Positions 8,875-17,765 of a stretch of DNA of 64,000 nt are shown here, piece after piece. Origin of the DNA: Anderseniella sp964390445 (lineage in GTDB: Bacteria; Pseudomonadota; Alphaproteobacteria; Rhizobiales; Aestuariivirgaceae); contig CAYMJJ010000003.1 of the NCBI GenBank assembly GCA_964390445.1, forward strand, positions 13,170-77,169, in the 5' to 3' direction. The notes below the pieces were generated by a model, which made no database searches, was not told where the DNA came from, and saw only the letters and a list, made by a program, of their open reading frames with translations. Positions within the stretch are counted from its first letter, which is position 1; the number at the start of each line of letters is the position of its first letter. Position numbers and translations under genes: made by a program.

Positions 8875-9051
8875 TTTCCTGTCACGTCCTTGAAAGCATG
8901 CACCGGCGGGCGCTCAAATTGCCCTGCCTGACGTTTGATCCACCACGCCGGAAATCTGGCGCAAAAGGGATTGAGACTTAAGCGGTTTGGAGGCATTTGC
9001 GCAAGTCTTGCCAGCATTCTTCGCTGCGATGTGGAAAACCGGAAGACGCAC

Positions 9052-9070
9052 AAAAAAAGCCGGTCGCCGG
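9052..9070 (-). terminator. Possible weak terminator after dnaA
   Basis: Read on the minus strand, a short CCGG-CGA-CCGG hairpin is followed by C and seven T. The 4-bp stem is short, so termination may be partial and leave read-through into dnaN. Confidence 0.35.
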
Positions 9071-9112
9071 TTAATCAAACAGTCGCATGAACGGCTCATG
9101 CAGGTTGCCAGT

Positions 9113-10636
9113 TCAGCCCTGCTCAATCAACCGCGACAGCAGCGAGACTTCACGTGCCAGCTTCTCGTCAGCCGCCATGAGTTCCTCCACCTTGCGAACA
9201 GCATGCAAGACCGTACTATGATCTCTGTTGCCGAAGCGGCGGCCGATTTCCGGCAGGGACCGGGAGGTCAGTTTCTTGGCCAGGTACATGCCAATCTGGC
9301 GCGGGCGCACCACGGCGCGGGCGCGGCGCGGGCTGAGCAGGTCGGCGCGGGTGACGTTGAAGTGACGCCCGACGATGCGCAGGATGTCTTCCACCCGGAT
9401 GCGCACCAGTTCGTTGTTCGAAGACAGGTCTCGCAGGGCAAACGCTGCCATGTCCAGCGTCATCGGCTGACGGGTCAGATGCTGGCTGGCAATCACGCGG
9501 TTGAGCGCGCCTTCCAGCTCGCGGCCACCACCGGTGATGCGATTGGCGACAAACTCCAGCACCTCTTCGGCGACCATCAGGCTGGGGTCCTTGCGCTGCA
9601 CGGCCGACAGCTTGGTCTGCAGGATGTTGCGACGCAGCGCCAGGTCCGGTGCCTCGATATCGACCACGAGCCCACCGGCAAGGCGCGAGCGCATGCGCTG
9701 GTCGATGCTTTCCAGTTGCGGCGGCGGCACGTCGGCGGCAATCACCACCTGGCGCTTGGCATCCACAAGCGAATTGAAGGTATGGCAGAACTCCTGCTGC
9801 ATGGACTTGCCCTGCAGGAACTGGAGGTCGTCGATCAGCAACACGTCGATGGACTGGAAATAGTCCTTGAACGACAGCGTATCGCGCACCTTCAAGGCCG
9901 CCATGAAGTGATACATGAAGCGTTCAGCGGTGATGTAGAGCACCTTGCGGTCCGGGTTCAGGTCACGGATGCGCCAGGCAATGGCGTTGATCAGGTGGGT
10001 CTTGCCGAGCCCGGCAGACGAATGGATGAACAGCGGATTGAACGTCACCGGCGCGCCGGGCCGGGCTTCGGCCACACGCATTGCCGCAGCGTGGGCCAGC
10101 GCGTTGGACTGGCCCTGGACATATGTCTCGAAGGTCAGGTTGTGATCAAGTTGTGAGCCGCGCTCACGCTCGGGATGGCTTGAACGCAAGCTCTTGGCAA
10201 CCGGCTCGGCCGGCTCATCGCCACGATCATCTACGCTGGTCATCGGTGCCAACGCCTGTGCCGCAGTGGGCAGCCCGCGGGTGCGCACCTGGATTTCCAC
10301 CAGCGTGACCGCGTCATACTCTGCCGCACAGCACGCGGTAAGCTGGTCGACATAGTGCGACTTGATCCAGCTGCGCAGGAATCGAGTCGGTACAGACACA
10401 TTCAACACCCCGTCGGCGAGGCTTTCCGGCTCCATGCGCGCAAACCAGCTGGAATAGAGATCTTCGCCCAGTTCCGCGCGCAATCGCGCTGCAACCCGCG
10501 TCCAGATGCTCCCCAGTGACTTGCCCCGCCCCCCCTGATCCGCCATGTCGTGCTTTCCCCTGTCATGGCGTACCGGCACGTTCTCGGAATCTGCGTCCTC
10601 ACGTCTGGAAACTGCCATCATTCCCTCATTTGCCAT
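9113..10636 (-). CDS. dnaA: Chromosomal replication initiator protein DnaA
   Basis: AAA+ initiator that binds DnaA boxes, melts the origin and loads DnaB. From the chosen start: N-terminal DnaA domain (LRAELGEDLYSSWFARM), a linker, Walker A SSAGLGKTHL (about 205-213), Walker B LLIDDLQFL (about 264), and a C-terminal helix-turn-helix with GNRDHSTVLHAV (about 470) that reads the box. I chose the ATG at 10636 (MANEGMM), giving 507 residues. The frame stays open to 10783, but the extra 49 residues have no family counterpart and overlap a DnaA-box-like site and a perfect hairpin, so they are probably leader. Confidence 0.96.
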   Translation of the reverse strand: MANEGMMAVSRREDADSENVPVRHDRGKHDMADQGGRGKSLGSIWTRVAARLRAELGEDLYSSWFARMEPESLADGVLNVSVPTRFLRSWIKSHYVDQLTACCAAEYDAVTLVEIQVRTRGLPTAAQALAPMTSVDDRGDEPAEPVAKSLRSSHPERERGSQLDHNLTFETYVQGQSNALAHAAAMRVAEARPGAPVTFNPLFIHSSAGLGKTHLINAIAWRIRDLNPDRKVLYITAERFMYHFMAALKVRDTLSFKDYFQSIDVLLIDDLQFLQGKSMQQEFCHTFNSLVDAKRQVVIAADVPPPQLESIDQRMRSRLAGGLVVDIEAPDLALRRNILQTKLSAVQRKDPSLMVAEEVLEFVANRITGGGRELEGALNRVIASQHLTRQPMTLDMAAFALRDLSSNNELVRIRVEDILRIVGRHFNVTRADLLSPRRARAVVRPRQIGMYLAKKLTSRSLPEIGRRFGNRDHSTVLHAVRKVEELMAADEKLAREVSLLSRLIEQG

Positions 10637-10652
10637 TCTGTTTTGCCCCCAT

Positions 10653-10661
10653 TTATCCACT
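10653..10661 (+). promoter_or_regulatory. DnaA-box-like nonamer in the dnaA leader
   Basis: TTATCCACT matches the DnaA box TTATCCACA at 8 of 9 positions and lies 17-25 bp upstream of the chosen dnaA ATG. Self-regulation of dnaA by DnaA is known in other bacteria; here it is inferred from one site only. Confidence 0.45.
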
Positions 10662-10759
10662 GCGCGGCAGGGCGCTGCATTTGCGCACACGAAAGGGTTC
10701 GAAGACTGGCCACCAGTCGCCGTCACGCTTTCATCATCGACGCAAAAATCGCCGCCGCC

Positions 10760-10781
10760 GACCAGCCTGAGAGGGCTGGTC
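10760..10781 (-). promoter_or_regulatory. Perfect hairpin in the dnaA leader
   Basis: GACCAGCC, a 6-nt loop and GGCTGGTC form an 8-bp perfect stem about 125-145 nt upstream of the dnaA start. It is not followed directly by a T run, so it looks like a leader structure or an operator rather than a terminator. Confidence 0.4.
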
Positions 10782-11253
10782 ACCCCATTAAACTCTGTTA
10801 CTGACTGCCGAGGTAACCCGGTCGAACCACCCCGCCTGAGCTGGCCCGAAACTGTCGTGTTCTTGTTGTTTGTGACTGTCCGACTTAGGTGGCGGCCAGT
10901 GAGGTCACACTACAATCCTGCAGGATGGGGATGCAAGGCGCTGAAGGTCTAATGCTGCGCCAATCGGCCCGCGGGAAACGCGGCGAACTGCCATCGAAGT
11001 CAACTATTGGCCTGCGCAAGCGGTTGACTCTCATAGGCAAAATCAGGTGCCGGGAGGATTGTCAAAGATGCGGAAAACTGCGAAAAAAAATTCGCGCCGG
11101 CCCGCAAATCAACTGCCGATTTTCTTCAAAATTCTGCACTTGGGACGTTGCGCGGCACAAGCTCCTGAAATGACGCGGGTTTTTGTGACAATTTCATTAT
11201 TGGAACATTAACCGAACTCGGTGCTTCACTTGCAACGCGCGATTGCAGACAAC

Positions 11254-11279
11254 AAAAAAGGGCCGCTTTCGCGACCCTT
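11254..11279 (-). terminator. Rho-independent terminator of rpsT
   Basis: On the minus strand a 9-bp stem AAGGGTCGC / GCGGCCCTT (one G-T pair) with a GAAA tetraloop is followed by a T tract, starting about 27 nt after the rpsT stop. It separates rpsT transcription from dnaA. Confidence 0.88.
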
Positions 11280-11305
11280 CCGATAAGCCCGTAGAGCTCA
11301 ATGCA

Positions 11306-11581
11306 TTATGCAGAGGCAGATGCCAGGCCCTTGATGCGCTTGGCCAGACGCGACACTTTCCGCGATGCCGTGTTCTTGTGCAGGATACCCTTCTGCGCAC
11401 CGCGCATGACTTCCGGCTGGGCTGCCCTGAGCGCCTCGCTGGCGGCTGCCTGGTCACCGCTGGCAATGGCTTCCTCAACCTTGCGAAGGAAGGTGCGAAC
11501 GCGCGAGCGGCGGTTCATGTTGATGTCCGTGCGCCGGGCATTGCGGCGGACTGATTTCTTGGCCGAGCGGGTATTCGCCAT
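11306..11581 (-). CDS. rpsT: 30S ribosomal protein S20
   Basis: Small basic protein that binds 16S rRNA early in 30S assembly. From the ATG at 11581 the 91-residue product begins MANTRSAKKSVRRNARR, the family start. The frame is open further upstream, but those 17 residues do not belong to S20. An AGGAAA stretch precedes the ATG at a suitable distance. It is followed by a strong terminator and preceded by a 230-bp gap with a leader hairpin, so it is probably transcribed alone. Confidence 0.97.
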   Translation of the reverse strand: MANTRSAKKSVRRNARRTDINMNRRSRVRTFLRKVEEAIASGDQAAASEALRAAQPEVMRGAQKGILHKNTASRKVSRLAKRIKGLASASA

Positions 11582-11606
11582 ATCGTCTACTTTTCCTGAA
11601 CTGGTG

Positions 11607-11628
11607 CGGTGCCAGCCTTCCGGCACCG
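11607..11628 (-). promoter_or_regulatory. Hairpin in the rpsT leader
   Basis: CGGTGCC / GGCACCG form a perfect 7-bp stem with an 8-nt loop about 26 nt upstream of the rpsT start. S20 represses its own translation in Escherichia coli; whether this hairpin does the same is a guess. Confidence 0.35.
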
Positions 11629-11811
11629 TCACGAAAAACCAATGTCATACAGCCTGGATTGCTGCCGTCAGGCAATAGCTGAGCGGCCAACAGAACGGCG
11701 GATGTCCTGAATTGGCGGGTTCATAACGCAAACCGCCGGTGGCGTCAACAAACTCGTCTACCAGTGTACGCGTCGCGATTGCCGCAACGGGTAGCAAACA
11801 TGGTCAAGGCC

Positions 11812-12585
11812 TCACGAGTTGGAGAACGAGGCCTTACGCTTTTCGGCGAAGGCCGCCATGCCTTCCTTTTGGTCATTTGTGGCGAACATGGCATGGAACA
11901 GACGCCGTTCAAAGCGCACACCTTCAGCCAGCGAGGTCTCATAGGAGCGGTTGACCGATTCCTTGGTCATCATCGAGATTGGCCGGGACTTGGCGGCAAT
12001 GACGCCCGCCACCCTGATCGCCTCATCGACAAGCTGGTCTGCCGACACGATGCGCGACACCAGCCCTGCGCGTTCTGCTTCCTCGGCGTTCATCATGCGC
12101 CCGGTCAGGCACATTTCCATGGCCTTCGACTTGCCGACAAACCGTGTCAGCCGCTGGGTGCCGCCTGCACCCGGCATCACGCCGAGATTGATTTCGGGCT
12201 GGCCGAACTTTGCGGTGTCTGCCGCCAGGATGAAATCGCACATCATCGCCATTTCACAACCGCCACCCAGGGCAAAGCCCGACACGGCGGCGATGACCGG
12301 CTTGCGAACGCTCGTGATACGCTCCCATTTGCCGATGAAGTCACCCATGTAGGTGTCCATGTAGGACTTGGACTGCATTTCCTTGATGTCGGCACCGGCG
12401 GCAAACGCCTTCTCCGATCCGGTCAGCACGATACAGCCGATCGCATCATCCTGCTCGAACGCGTCAAGCGCCTGGTTGAGTTCATCGATCAATGCGGAGT
12501 TGAGCGCGTTGAGTGCGTCCGGCCGGTTGAGCCGGATCAGGCCAACGGCATCGCGGGTTTCGACGATAATGTTGCTGTAGCTCAT
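11812..12585 (-). CDS. Enoyl-CoA hydratase (crotonase family)
   Basis: Adds water to trans-2-enoyl-CoA in beta-oxidation and related routes. From the ATG at 12585 (MSYSNIIVETRDAVGLIRLN) the 257 residues have the crotonase oxyanion-hole segments GSEKAFAAGADIKEM and SGFALGGGCEMAMMCDF. The Glu pair typical of short-chain hydratases appears in QPEINLGVMPGAGGTQRL. The first 49 residues of the longer frame do not fit the family and were dropped. In many rhizobia a hydratase sits in the same place, between mutM and rpsT. Confidence 0.93.
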   Translation of the reverse strand: MSYSNIIVETRDAVGLIRLNRPDALNALNSALIDELNQALDAFEQDDAIGCIVLTGSEKAFAAGADIKEMQSKSYMDTYMGDFIGKWERITSVRKPVIAAVSGFALGGGCEMAMMCDFILAADTAKFGQPEINLGVMPGAGGTQRLTRFVGKSKAMEMCLTGRMMNAEEAERAGLVSRIVSADQLVDEAIRVAGVIAAKSRPISMMTKESVNRSYETSLAEGVRFERRLFHAMFATNDQKEGMAAFAEKRKASFSNS

Positions 12586-12644
12586 GGTGTAATGTCTCCG
12601 CAAAGTGGGCTGGTGCAGTTGCAGCGCACTAGACCGCAATCGGG

Positions 12645-13538
12645 CTATCGCTGGCAAGTGGGACAGAAGAATGTCGACCGGCCGGACTGGACGATGCGCT
12701 GCACCGTTGCCTTGCATCCATGCGTGCGGCACGGCTCGCCCTCGCGGTCATAAACGTCAAAGCGCTGCTGGAACTCGCCGGAAGTGCCGTCCGTGTGGGC
12801 GTAGTCACGCAAGGTCGAACCGCCTGCCGCAATGGCCTCCACCAACACCGAGCGCACTGCGGTTACCAGTGCCTCGACGCGCGGGCTGTCGCCGCGCTTG
12901 CGCACGATGCTGCCGGCCAGGCGGCGCGGTGACAGCCTCGCCCGGTATAGCGCCTCGCACACATATATATTGCCAAGCCCTGCAATGATGCGTTGGTCCA
13001 GAAGTGCCGCCTTGAGTGGTGACTTGCGGCCCGCCAGCGCGTGGGCCAGGTAGGTGGCATTGAAACTGTTGCCCAACGGTTCCACGCCGAGGCCCGCCAG
13101 GAAGCGGTTGGTCTCCAGTCCGCCGGGTGCAATCAGGTCAACGAAGCCGAACCGGCGCGGGTCGGCATAGACGATTCGGGTGCCATCAGCGAGGTCGACC
13201 ACCATGTGATCGTGTGGCCCGTCGCCCTGGCGGCCGGCTTCTTCGGCAAAGTAAAACTCGCCGAGGTTCTGCACCGCGCCATCGCCGCGCCAGATGGTGA
13301 AGCGGCCGGTCATGCCCAGGTGCGCCAGCAGGATCGAGCCACCGGCCAGGTGAATGAGGATGTACTTGGCGCGCCGCTCGACCCGCTCCACCTCAAGCCC
13401 GGTCACGGCATCGGCGAGACCTTGAGGAAATGGAAACCGCAGGTCCGCACGGTTGAGCATCACCCGGGCGATGCGCTTGCCCGCCAGCGCCGGCTCCAGA
13501 CCGCGGCAGACGGTTTCAACTTCGGGCAGTTCCGGCAT
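12645..13538 (-). CDS. mutM: Formamidopyrimidine-DNA glycosylase (8-oxoguanine repair)
   Basis: Bifunctional glycosylase/AP lyase that removes 8-oxoguanine and ring-opened purines. The protein starts MPELPEVETVCRGLEPAL, with Pro2 as catalytic nucleophile and Glu3 after processing. It ends in the H2TH region and a four-Cys zinc finger (CRTHGC ... FFCPTCQR). The 297 residues are normal length. It is divergent from ubiE, with a 96-bp shared upstream region. Confidence 0.97.
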   Translation of the reverse strand: MPELPEVETVCRGLEPALAGKRIARVMLNRADLRFPFPQGLADAVTGLEVERVERRAKYILIHLAGGSILLAHLGMTGRFTIWRGDGAVQNLGEFYFAEEAGRQGDGPHDHMVVDLADGTRIVYADPRRFGFVDLIAPGGLETNRFLAGLGVEPLGNSFNATYLAHALAGRKSPLKAALLDQRIIAGLGNIYVCEALYRARLSPRRLAGSIVRKRGDSPRVEALVTAVRSVLVEAIAAGGSTLRDYAHTDGTSGEFQQRFDVYDREGEPCRTHGCKATVQRIVQSGRSTFFCPTCQR

Positions 13539-13634
13539 CGGCTTGCTCCAGCAGGCGAAAGGTGCGGCACGTTCACCGTGACTTCGTCAACTGATAGCCA
13601 TGATCGCAGGCGTGGTCTATGGTGCCGCCCCAAG

Positions 13635-14411
13635 ATGGGACGCAACGAAGACAACATCAAGCCGGGCGAAACATCGTTCGGCTACCGCACGGTTTCGGAA
13701 CAGGACCGGCAGGGCCTGGTGAACGAGGTGTTCGCCAAGGTTGCGGCCCGCTATGACCAGATGAACGACCTGATGTCGGCCGGCCTGCACCGGCTGTGGA
13801 AGGACGACTTCATCGCACTGCTGAACCCGCCGAAGACCGCGCATGACTTCAAGGTGCTGGACGTGGCCGGCGGTACCGGCGACATCGCCTTCCGCATCGC
13901 CGCAGCAGGCGGCAGCGGCACGCACGTGACCGTCGCCGACATTTCCGAGAACATGGTCCGCGAAGGTGCGCGCCGGGCATCGCGCGAAGAGTCAGGGCCG
14001 AAGTGCAGCTTCACCGTCGGCAATGCCGAGCACCTTGCCTTTTCCGATGCCAGTTTCGACGCCTACACGATCTCGTTCGGCATCCGCAATGTCACCCATA
14101 TCGACCGGGCGCTGGCCGAGGCCTACCGGGTGCTGAAGCCGGGCGGGCGGTTCATGTGCCTTGAATTTTCGCATGTGGACGTGCCCGGCATGGACCAGTT
14201 CTACGAAGCCTACTCGATGACCGTGATCCCTGCCGTCGGCAAGATCGTGACCGGCGATGGTGATCCATACCGTTACCTTGTCGAAAGCATCCGCAAGTTT
14301 CCGCCGCCGATGGCATTCGAAAACATGATCCGGGAGGCGGGTTTTCAACGCGCCAGCCACCGCATGCTGACAGGCGGCATCGTGGCGATCCATTCCGGCT
14401 GGAAGATCTGA
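13635..14411 (+). CDS. ubiE: Ubiquinone/menaquinone C-methyltransferase UbiE
   Basis: SAM-dependent methyltransferase of the ubiquinone pathway. I chose the ATG at 13635 (MGRNEDNIKPGETSFGYRTV), giving 258 residues. The frame runs open far upstream over mutM but that part is antisense shadow. Motifs: VLDVAGGTGDIAFRIA for SAM binding, SFGIRNVTHIDRALAEAYRV, and LKPGGRFMCLEFSHVD. It heads the plus-strand run ubiE-ubiB-coaBC-dut, and two consecutive ubiquinone genes support the assignment. Confidence 0.96.
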   Translation: MGRNEDNIKPGETSFGYRTVSEQDRQGLVNEVFAKVAARYDQMNDLMSAGLHRLWKDDFIALLNPPKTAHDFKVLDVAGGTGDIAFRIAAAGGSGTHVTVADISENMVREGARRASREESGPKCSFTVGNAEHLAFSDASFDAYTISFGIRNVTHIDRALAEAYRVLKPGGRFMCLEFSHVDVPGMDQFYEAYSMTVIPAVGKIVTGDGDPYRYLVESIRKFPPPMAFENMIREAGFQRASHRMLTGGIVAIHSGWKI

Positions 14412-14432
14412 AGGCGGGCGGGGGCCCAATCC

Positions 14433-16013
14433 ATGTTGCGCCGGATCAGACATATCGCAAAGCTTGTGCGGGCCGCCCGGGTGATTGCCCGTCATGGCGG
14501 GTTTGACGCGGCGCTCGCCGACCCGCAACTGCCTGCGCCCGCGCGCACCGCACTACGCTTGCTGGGTGCCGGAAAGACCCGCGCGACGGCAGGCACCAGC
14601 AGCCTTGCCAATGCGCTGGAAGAACTGGGACCAAGTTACATCAAGCTGGGGCAGTTCCTGGCCACGCGGCCCGACATGATCGGGCCTGAGCACGCCCGGG
14701 GCCTGCGCCAGTTGCAGGACCGCATGGCACCGTTCTCGATGGACCAGGCTCGCGAAAGCATCCAGGCCGGACTGAGCCGGCCATCAGGCGAGATATTCAC
14801 CGAGCTGTCCGGCCCGATTGCGGCAGCCTCGATTGCCCAGGTTCACAAGGGCGAGGTTACCGGCCCAGACGGAAGGCCCCGCGCGGTAGCTGTCAAGGTG
14901 TTGCGGCCCGGTGTCGAACAGCGCTTTAGAGATGACCTTGATACCTTCTTCACGGCTGCCCGGCTAGCTGAGCGCGTTTCTGCCGAGGCACGCCGGCTGC
15001 GCCCGGTCACGGCCGTTGAAACGCTGGAACGCTCGGTCGAGCTGGAAATGGACCTGCGGCTGGAAGCAGCGGCGATGTCTGAAATGGCCGAGAATACCCG
15101 CGATGATCCTGGCTTCCGGGTGCCTGAAGTGTTCTGGCAGGAAACCTCGCGCCGCGTACTGACCAGCGAATGGATCGACGGTATCGCGCTGACCAATACC
15201 GAAGCGCTGGCGGCTTCCGGGCTTGACCTGCCGAAGCTGGGCGACACGGTAATCCAGTCGTTCCTGCGCCACGCCATGCGCGATGGTTTCTTCCATGCCG
15301 ACATGCACCAGGGCAACCTGTTCGTGGACCGGGACAACAACCTTGTTGCCGTTGACTACGGCATCATGGGCCGTTTGAGCGTGAAGGACCGGCGCTTCCT
15401 GGCGGAGATCCTGTGGGGCTTCATCAAGCGCGACTACCTGCGCATTGCCGAGGTTCACTTCGAGGCCGGTTACGTGCCGCCGTCGCAGGACGTGCACCTG
15501 TTTGCGCAAGCCCTGCGCGCCATCGGCGAACCGATCATGGGCCGGGCGTCAGCAGATATTTCAATGGCGCGGTTGCTGACCCAGCTGTTCGAGGTCACCG
15601 GCCAGTTTGCCATGGCGACGCAACCACAGCTGATCCTGCTGCAGAAGACGATGGTGGTAGTCGAGGGCGTGGCACGCAGCTTCAACCCCAACCTCAACAT
15701 CTGGGTGACCGCCGAGCCGGTGGTGGCGGAATGGGTCGAACAGAATTTCGGCCCGCGCGCGCGCCTTGGCGAGGCCGCCGGTGGCGCGGCATCACTGGGC
15801 CGGCTGGCAGCCGCGTTTCCGGAACTGATGCGTGAGGCAAGCCAGGCCACCACGCTGCTGTCGTCGATGGCGCAGTCGGGTGGTATCCGGCTGGATCGCG
15901 AGACAACCGACCAGATGGCGCGTGCCCAGTCACGCCAGTCGGCGTCCACACGGCTGGCCCTGTGGACCGGTGCCATTGCGCTGGTGGTGCTTGCCGTATC
16001 GCAACTGTTGTAG
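14433..16013 (+). CDS. ubiB: Ubiquinone biosynthesis protein UbiB (ADCK/ABC1 atypical kinase)
   Basis: Atypical protein-kinase-like ATPase needed for ubiquinone synthesis. Visible: the KxGQ motif in YIKLGQFLATRPDM, the alanine-rich loop IAAASIAQVHKG that replaces the usual Gly-rich loop, VAVKVLRPGVE, the catalytic-loop-like FHADMHQGNLFVD and DYGIMG. A C-terminal hydrophobic helix (about 505-525) gives membrane anchoring. The 526 residues match the family. It starts 21 nt after ubiE. Confidence 0.95.
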   Translation: MLRRIRHIAKLVRAARVIARHGGFDAALADPQLPAPARTALRLLGAGKTRATAGTSSLANALEELGPSYIKLGQFLATRPDMIGPEHARGLRQLQDRMAPFSMDQARESIQAGLSRPSGEIFTELSGPIAAASIAQVHKGEVTGPDGRPRAVAVKVLRPGVEQRFRDDLDTFFTAARLAERVSAEARRLRPVTAVETLERSVELEMDLRLEAAAMSEMAENTRDDPGFRVPEVFWQETSRRVLTSEWIDGIALTNTEALAASGLDLPKLGDTVIQSFLRHAMRDGFFHADMHQGNLFVDRDNNLVAVDYGIMGRLSVKDRRFLAEILWGFIKRDYLRIAEVHFEAGYVPPSQDVHLFAQALRAIGEPIMGRASADISMARLLTQLFEVTGQFAMATQPQLILLQKTMVVVEGVARSFNPNLNIWVTAEPVVAEWVEQNFGPRARLGEAAGGAASLGRLAAAFPELMREASQATTLLSSMAQSGGIRLDRETTDQMARAQSRQSASTRLALWTGAIALVVLAVSQLL

Positions 16014-16025
16014 GATGGTGCAGCC

Positions 16026-17306
16026 ATGAGCCAACAAACCGGCACCGGGCAGATCACGACGGACGCGACCTTGGGGGATCAGCGGCGCATCCTGCTGGTC
16101 ATTGGCGGCGGCATCGCAGCCTACAAGTCACTTGAACTGATCCGGCTGTGCCGCAAGGCGAACATTGCAGTCACCCCCATCCTGACGCGCGCAGGAGCGG
16201 AGTTCGTCACGCCACTGTCTGTCTCCAGCCTCGCCAACGAGAAGGTCTACACCGACTTGTTCGATCTGACCGACGAAGCCGAGATGGGCCACATCCAGCT
16301 ATCGCGCGTGGCGGACCTCGTCGTGGTGGCACCGGCTACCGCCGACCTGATGGCCAAGATGGCATCCGGCCTTGCCAACGACCTTGCCTCGACCGCCCTG
16401 ATGGCGACCGACAAGCCGGTGCTGGTTGCGCCTGCCATGAATGTACGCATGTGGCAGCACCCGGCCACGCAACGCAACATCACGACCCTTAAGCAGGACG
16501 GCGTGCTGTTCACCGGTCCCGACGACGGCGACATGGCGTGCGGGGAATATGGCCCGGGCCGGATGAGCGAGCCTTCGGACATCCTGGAAGCGATCAAGGC
16601 GTTCCTCGGACCAGGCCTGCCCGAGGCAAGCGGCCTGCCGGGCGGGCCTCTCGCAGGACGCAAGGTCGTCATCACAGCGGGCCCGACTCATGAGCCCATC
16701 GACCCGGTGCGCTACATCGCCAATCGCTCATCCGGCAAGCAAGGCTATGCACTCGCCGCAGCGGCCATCGCGGCAGGGGCAGAGGTCGCGCTGGTATCGG
16801 GGCCCGTGCACCTGCCCATCCCGCCCGGCGTGGAACTGATCCGGGTGGAGACGGCACGCGAGATGTTGGCCGCCGTAGAAGCCGAGATGCCGTGCGACAT
16901 CGCCATCTTCTGCGCTGCCGTGGCCGACTGGCGCACCGCAGCCGATGCGCAGCAGAAGATGAAGAAGGATGGCTCCGGCAAGGTTCCGTCGCTGGAGTTG
17001 ACCGAAAACCCGGACATCCTCAAAACCATCGGTCACCTGAAGAAGAACCGCCCGCCGCTGGTCATCGGCTTTGCTGCCGAAACCGAAAACGTCATCTCCA
17101 ACGCCCGCAAGAAACTGGAGTCAAAGGCAGCCGACCTGATCGTGGCCAATGACGTCAGCCATGCAGGCGGCGTCATGGGCGGCAACGACAACACGGTTCA
17201 CCTGGTTGGAAAGTCCGGCGTGGACAGCTGGGACAGCATGAGCAAGCAAGCCGTCGCGACCGGGTTGATCGAGCGGTTTGCGGACATGGTTGCCAAAGGC
17301 TCATGA
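16026..17306 (+). CDS. coaBC: Bifunctional phosphopantothenoylcysteine decarboxylase / phosphopantothenate-cysteine ligase
   Basis: Two consecutive steps of coenzyme A synthesis. The N-terminal CoaC flavoprotein half shows GGGIAAYKSLELIRL, the catalytic His in MGHIQLSR, APAMNVRMW (PXMNXXMW motif) and DMACGEYGPGRM with the clamp Cys. The C-terminal CoaB half shows TAGPTHEPIDPVRYI, NRSSGKQGYALA and KMKKDGSGKVPSLELTENP with the catalytic Lys. The start lies 12 nt after ubiB, and its stop overlaps the dut start as ATGA. Confidence 0.97.
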   Translation: MSQQTGTGQITTDATLGDQRRILLVIGGGIAAYKSLELIRLCRKANIAVTPILTRAGAEFVTPLSVSSLANEKVYTDLFDLTDEAEMGHIQLSRVADLVVVAPATADLMAKMASGLANDLASTALMATDKPVLVAPAMNVRMWQHPATQRNITTLKQDGVLFTGPDDGDMACGEYGPGRMSEPSDILEAIKAFLGPGLPEASGLPGGPLAGRKVVITAGPTHEPIDPVRYIANRSSGKQGYALAAAAIAAGAEVALVSGPVHLPIPPGVELIRVETAREMLAAVEAEMPCDIAIFCAAVADWRTAADAQQKMKKDGSGKVPSLELTENPDILKTIGHLKKNRPPLVIGFAAETENVISNARKKLESKAADLIVANDVSHAGGVMGGNDNTVHLVGKSGVDSWDSMSKQAVATGLIERFADMVAKGS

Positions 17307-17764
17307 GCAGCGGTGTCACCATCCGCCTGCAATGGCTTGACCACGGCCTCGGGCTACAGCCGCCCGCCTATGCCACGGCAGACGCTGCCGGCATGGATGT
17401 CCGAGCGGCCGTACCCGCCGATGCCCCGGTGACGCTCCAACCGGGTGAGCGCGCAATGATCGAGACCGGGTTCTGCATGGCGCTGCCCGCAAGCCACGAA
17501 GCCCAGATCCGGCCTCGCTCGGGCCTGGCCGCGAGGCATGGCGTGACCTGCCTCAATACGCCCGGCACCATCGACGCCGACTATCGCGGCGAGGTAATGG
17601 TGATCCTGATCAATCTTGGCGGCGAGCCGTTCACCGTCAATCGCGGCGACCGCATTGCGCAGATGGTGATAGCGCCCGTTACCCGCGCCAGCATCGACAT
17701 GAGCGAGCTTCTCGACCAGACCCCGCGCGGCGAAGGCGGCTTCGGCTCAACCGGCAGGACCTGA
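17303..17764 (+). CDS. dut: Deoxyuridine 5'-triphosphate nucleotidohydrolase (dUTPase)
   Basis: Hydrolyses dUTP to dUMP, which keeps uracil out of DNA and feeds dTMP synthesis. All five trimeric dUTPase motifs are recognisable: AAGMDVRA, RPRSGLAARHG, NTPGTIDADYRGE, NRGDRIAQMVI and the C-terminal RGEGGFGSTGR. The 153 residues are normal. It is coupled to coaBC by a 4-nt overlap and followed after 1 nt by the MoeB-like gene. Confidence 0.97.
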   Translation: MSSGVTIRLQWLDHGLGLQPPAYATADAAGMDVRAAVPADAPVTLQPGERAMIETGFCMALPASHEAQIRPRSGLAARHGVTCLNTPGTIDADYRGEVMVILINLGGEPFTVNRGDRIAQMVIAPVTRASIDMSELLDQTPRGEGGFGSTGRT

Positions 17765-17765
17765 C

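Larger units (their letters stand above)
10637..11253. other. dnaA upstream region (rpsT-dnaA intergenic)
   Basis: About 617 bp without a convincing gene. It contains one DnaA-box-like nonamer (10653), a perfect 8-bp hairpin (10760-10781) and a GACTC (GANTC methylation-type) site at 11026. A perfect TTGACA read on the minus strand lies at 11060-11065, without a good -10 at 17 bp. Long A/T runs occur around 11080-11215. The stretch fits a dnaA promoter and leader. It lacks the cluster of DnaA boxes expected of an origin. Confidence 0.6.

Noticed and set aside
10637..11253. Chromosomal origin (oriC) at dnaA
   Set aside because: Only one good DnaA-box-like nonamer and no cluster. In Alphaproteobacteria the origin is often away from dnaA, so there is not enough to call one.
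11764..12753. 329-codon plus-strand ORF antisense to the enoyl-CoA hydratase
   Set aside because: Shadow frame; the crotonase motifs are on the minus strand.
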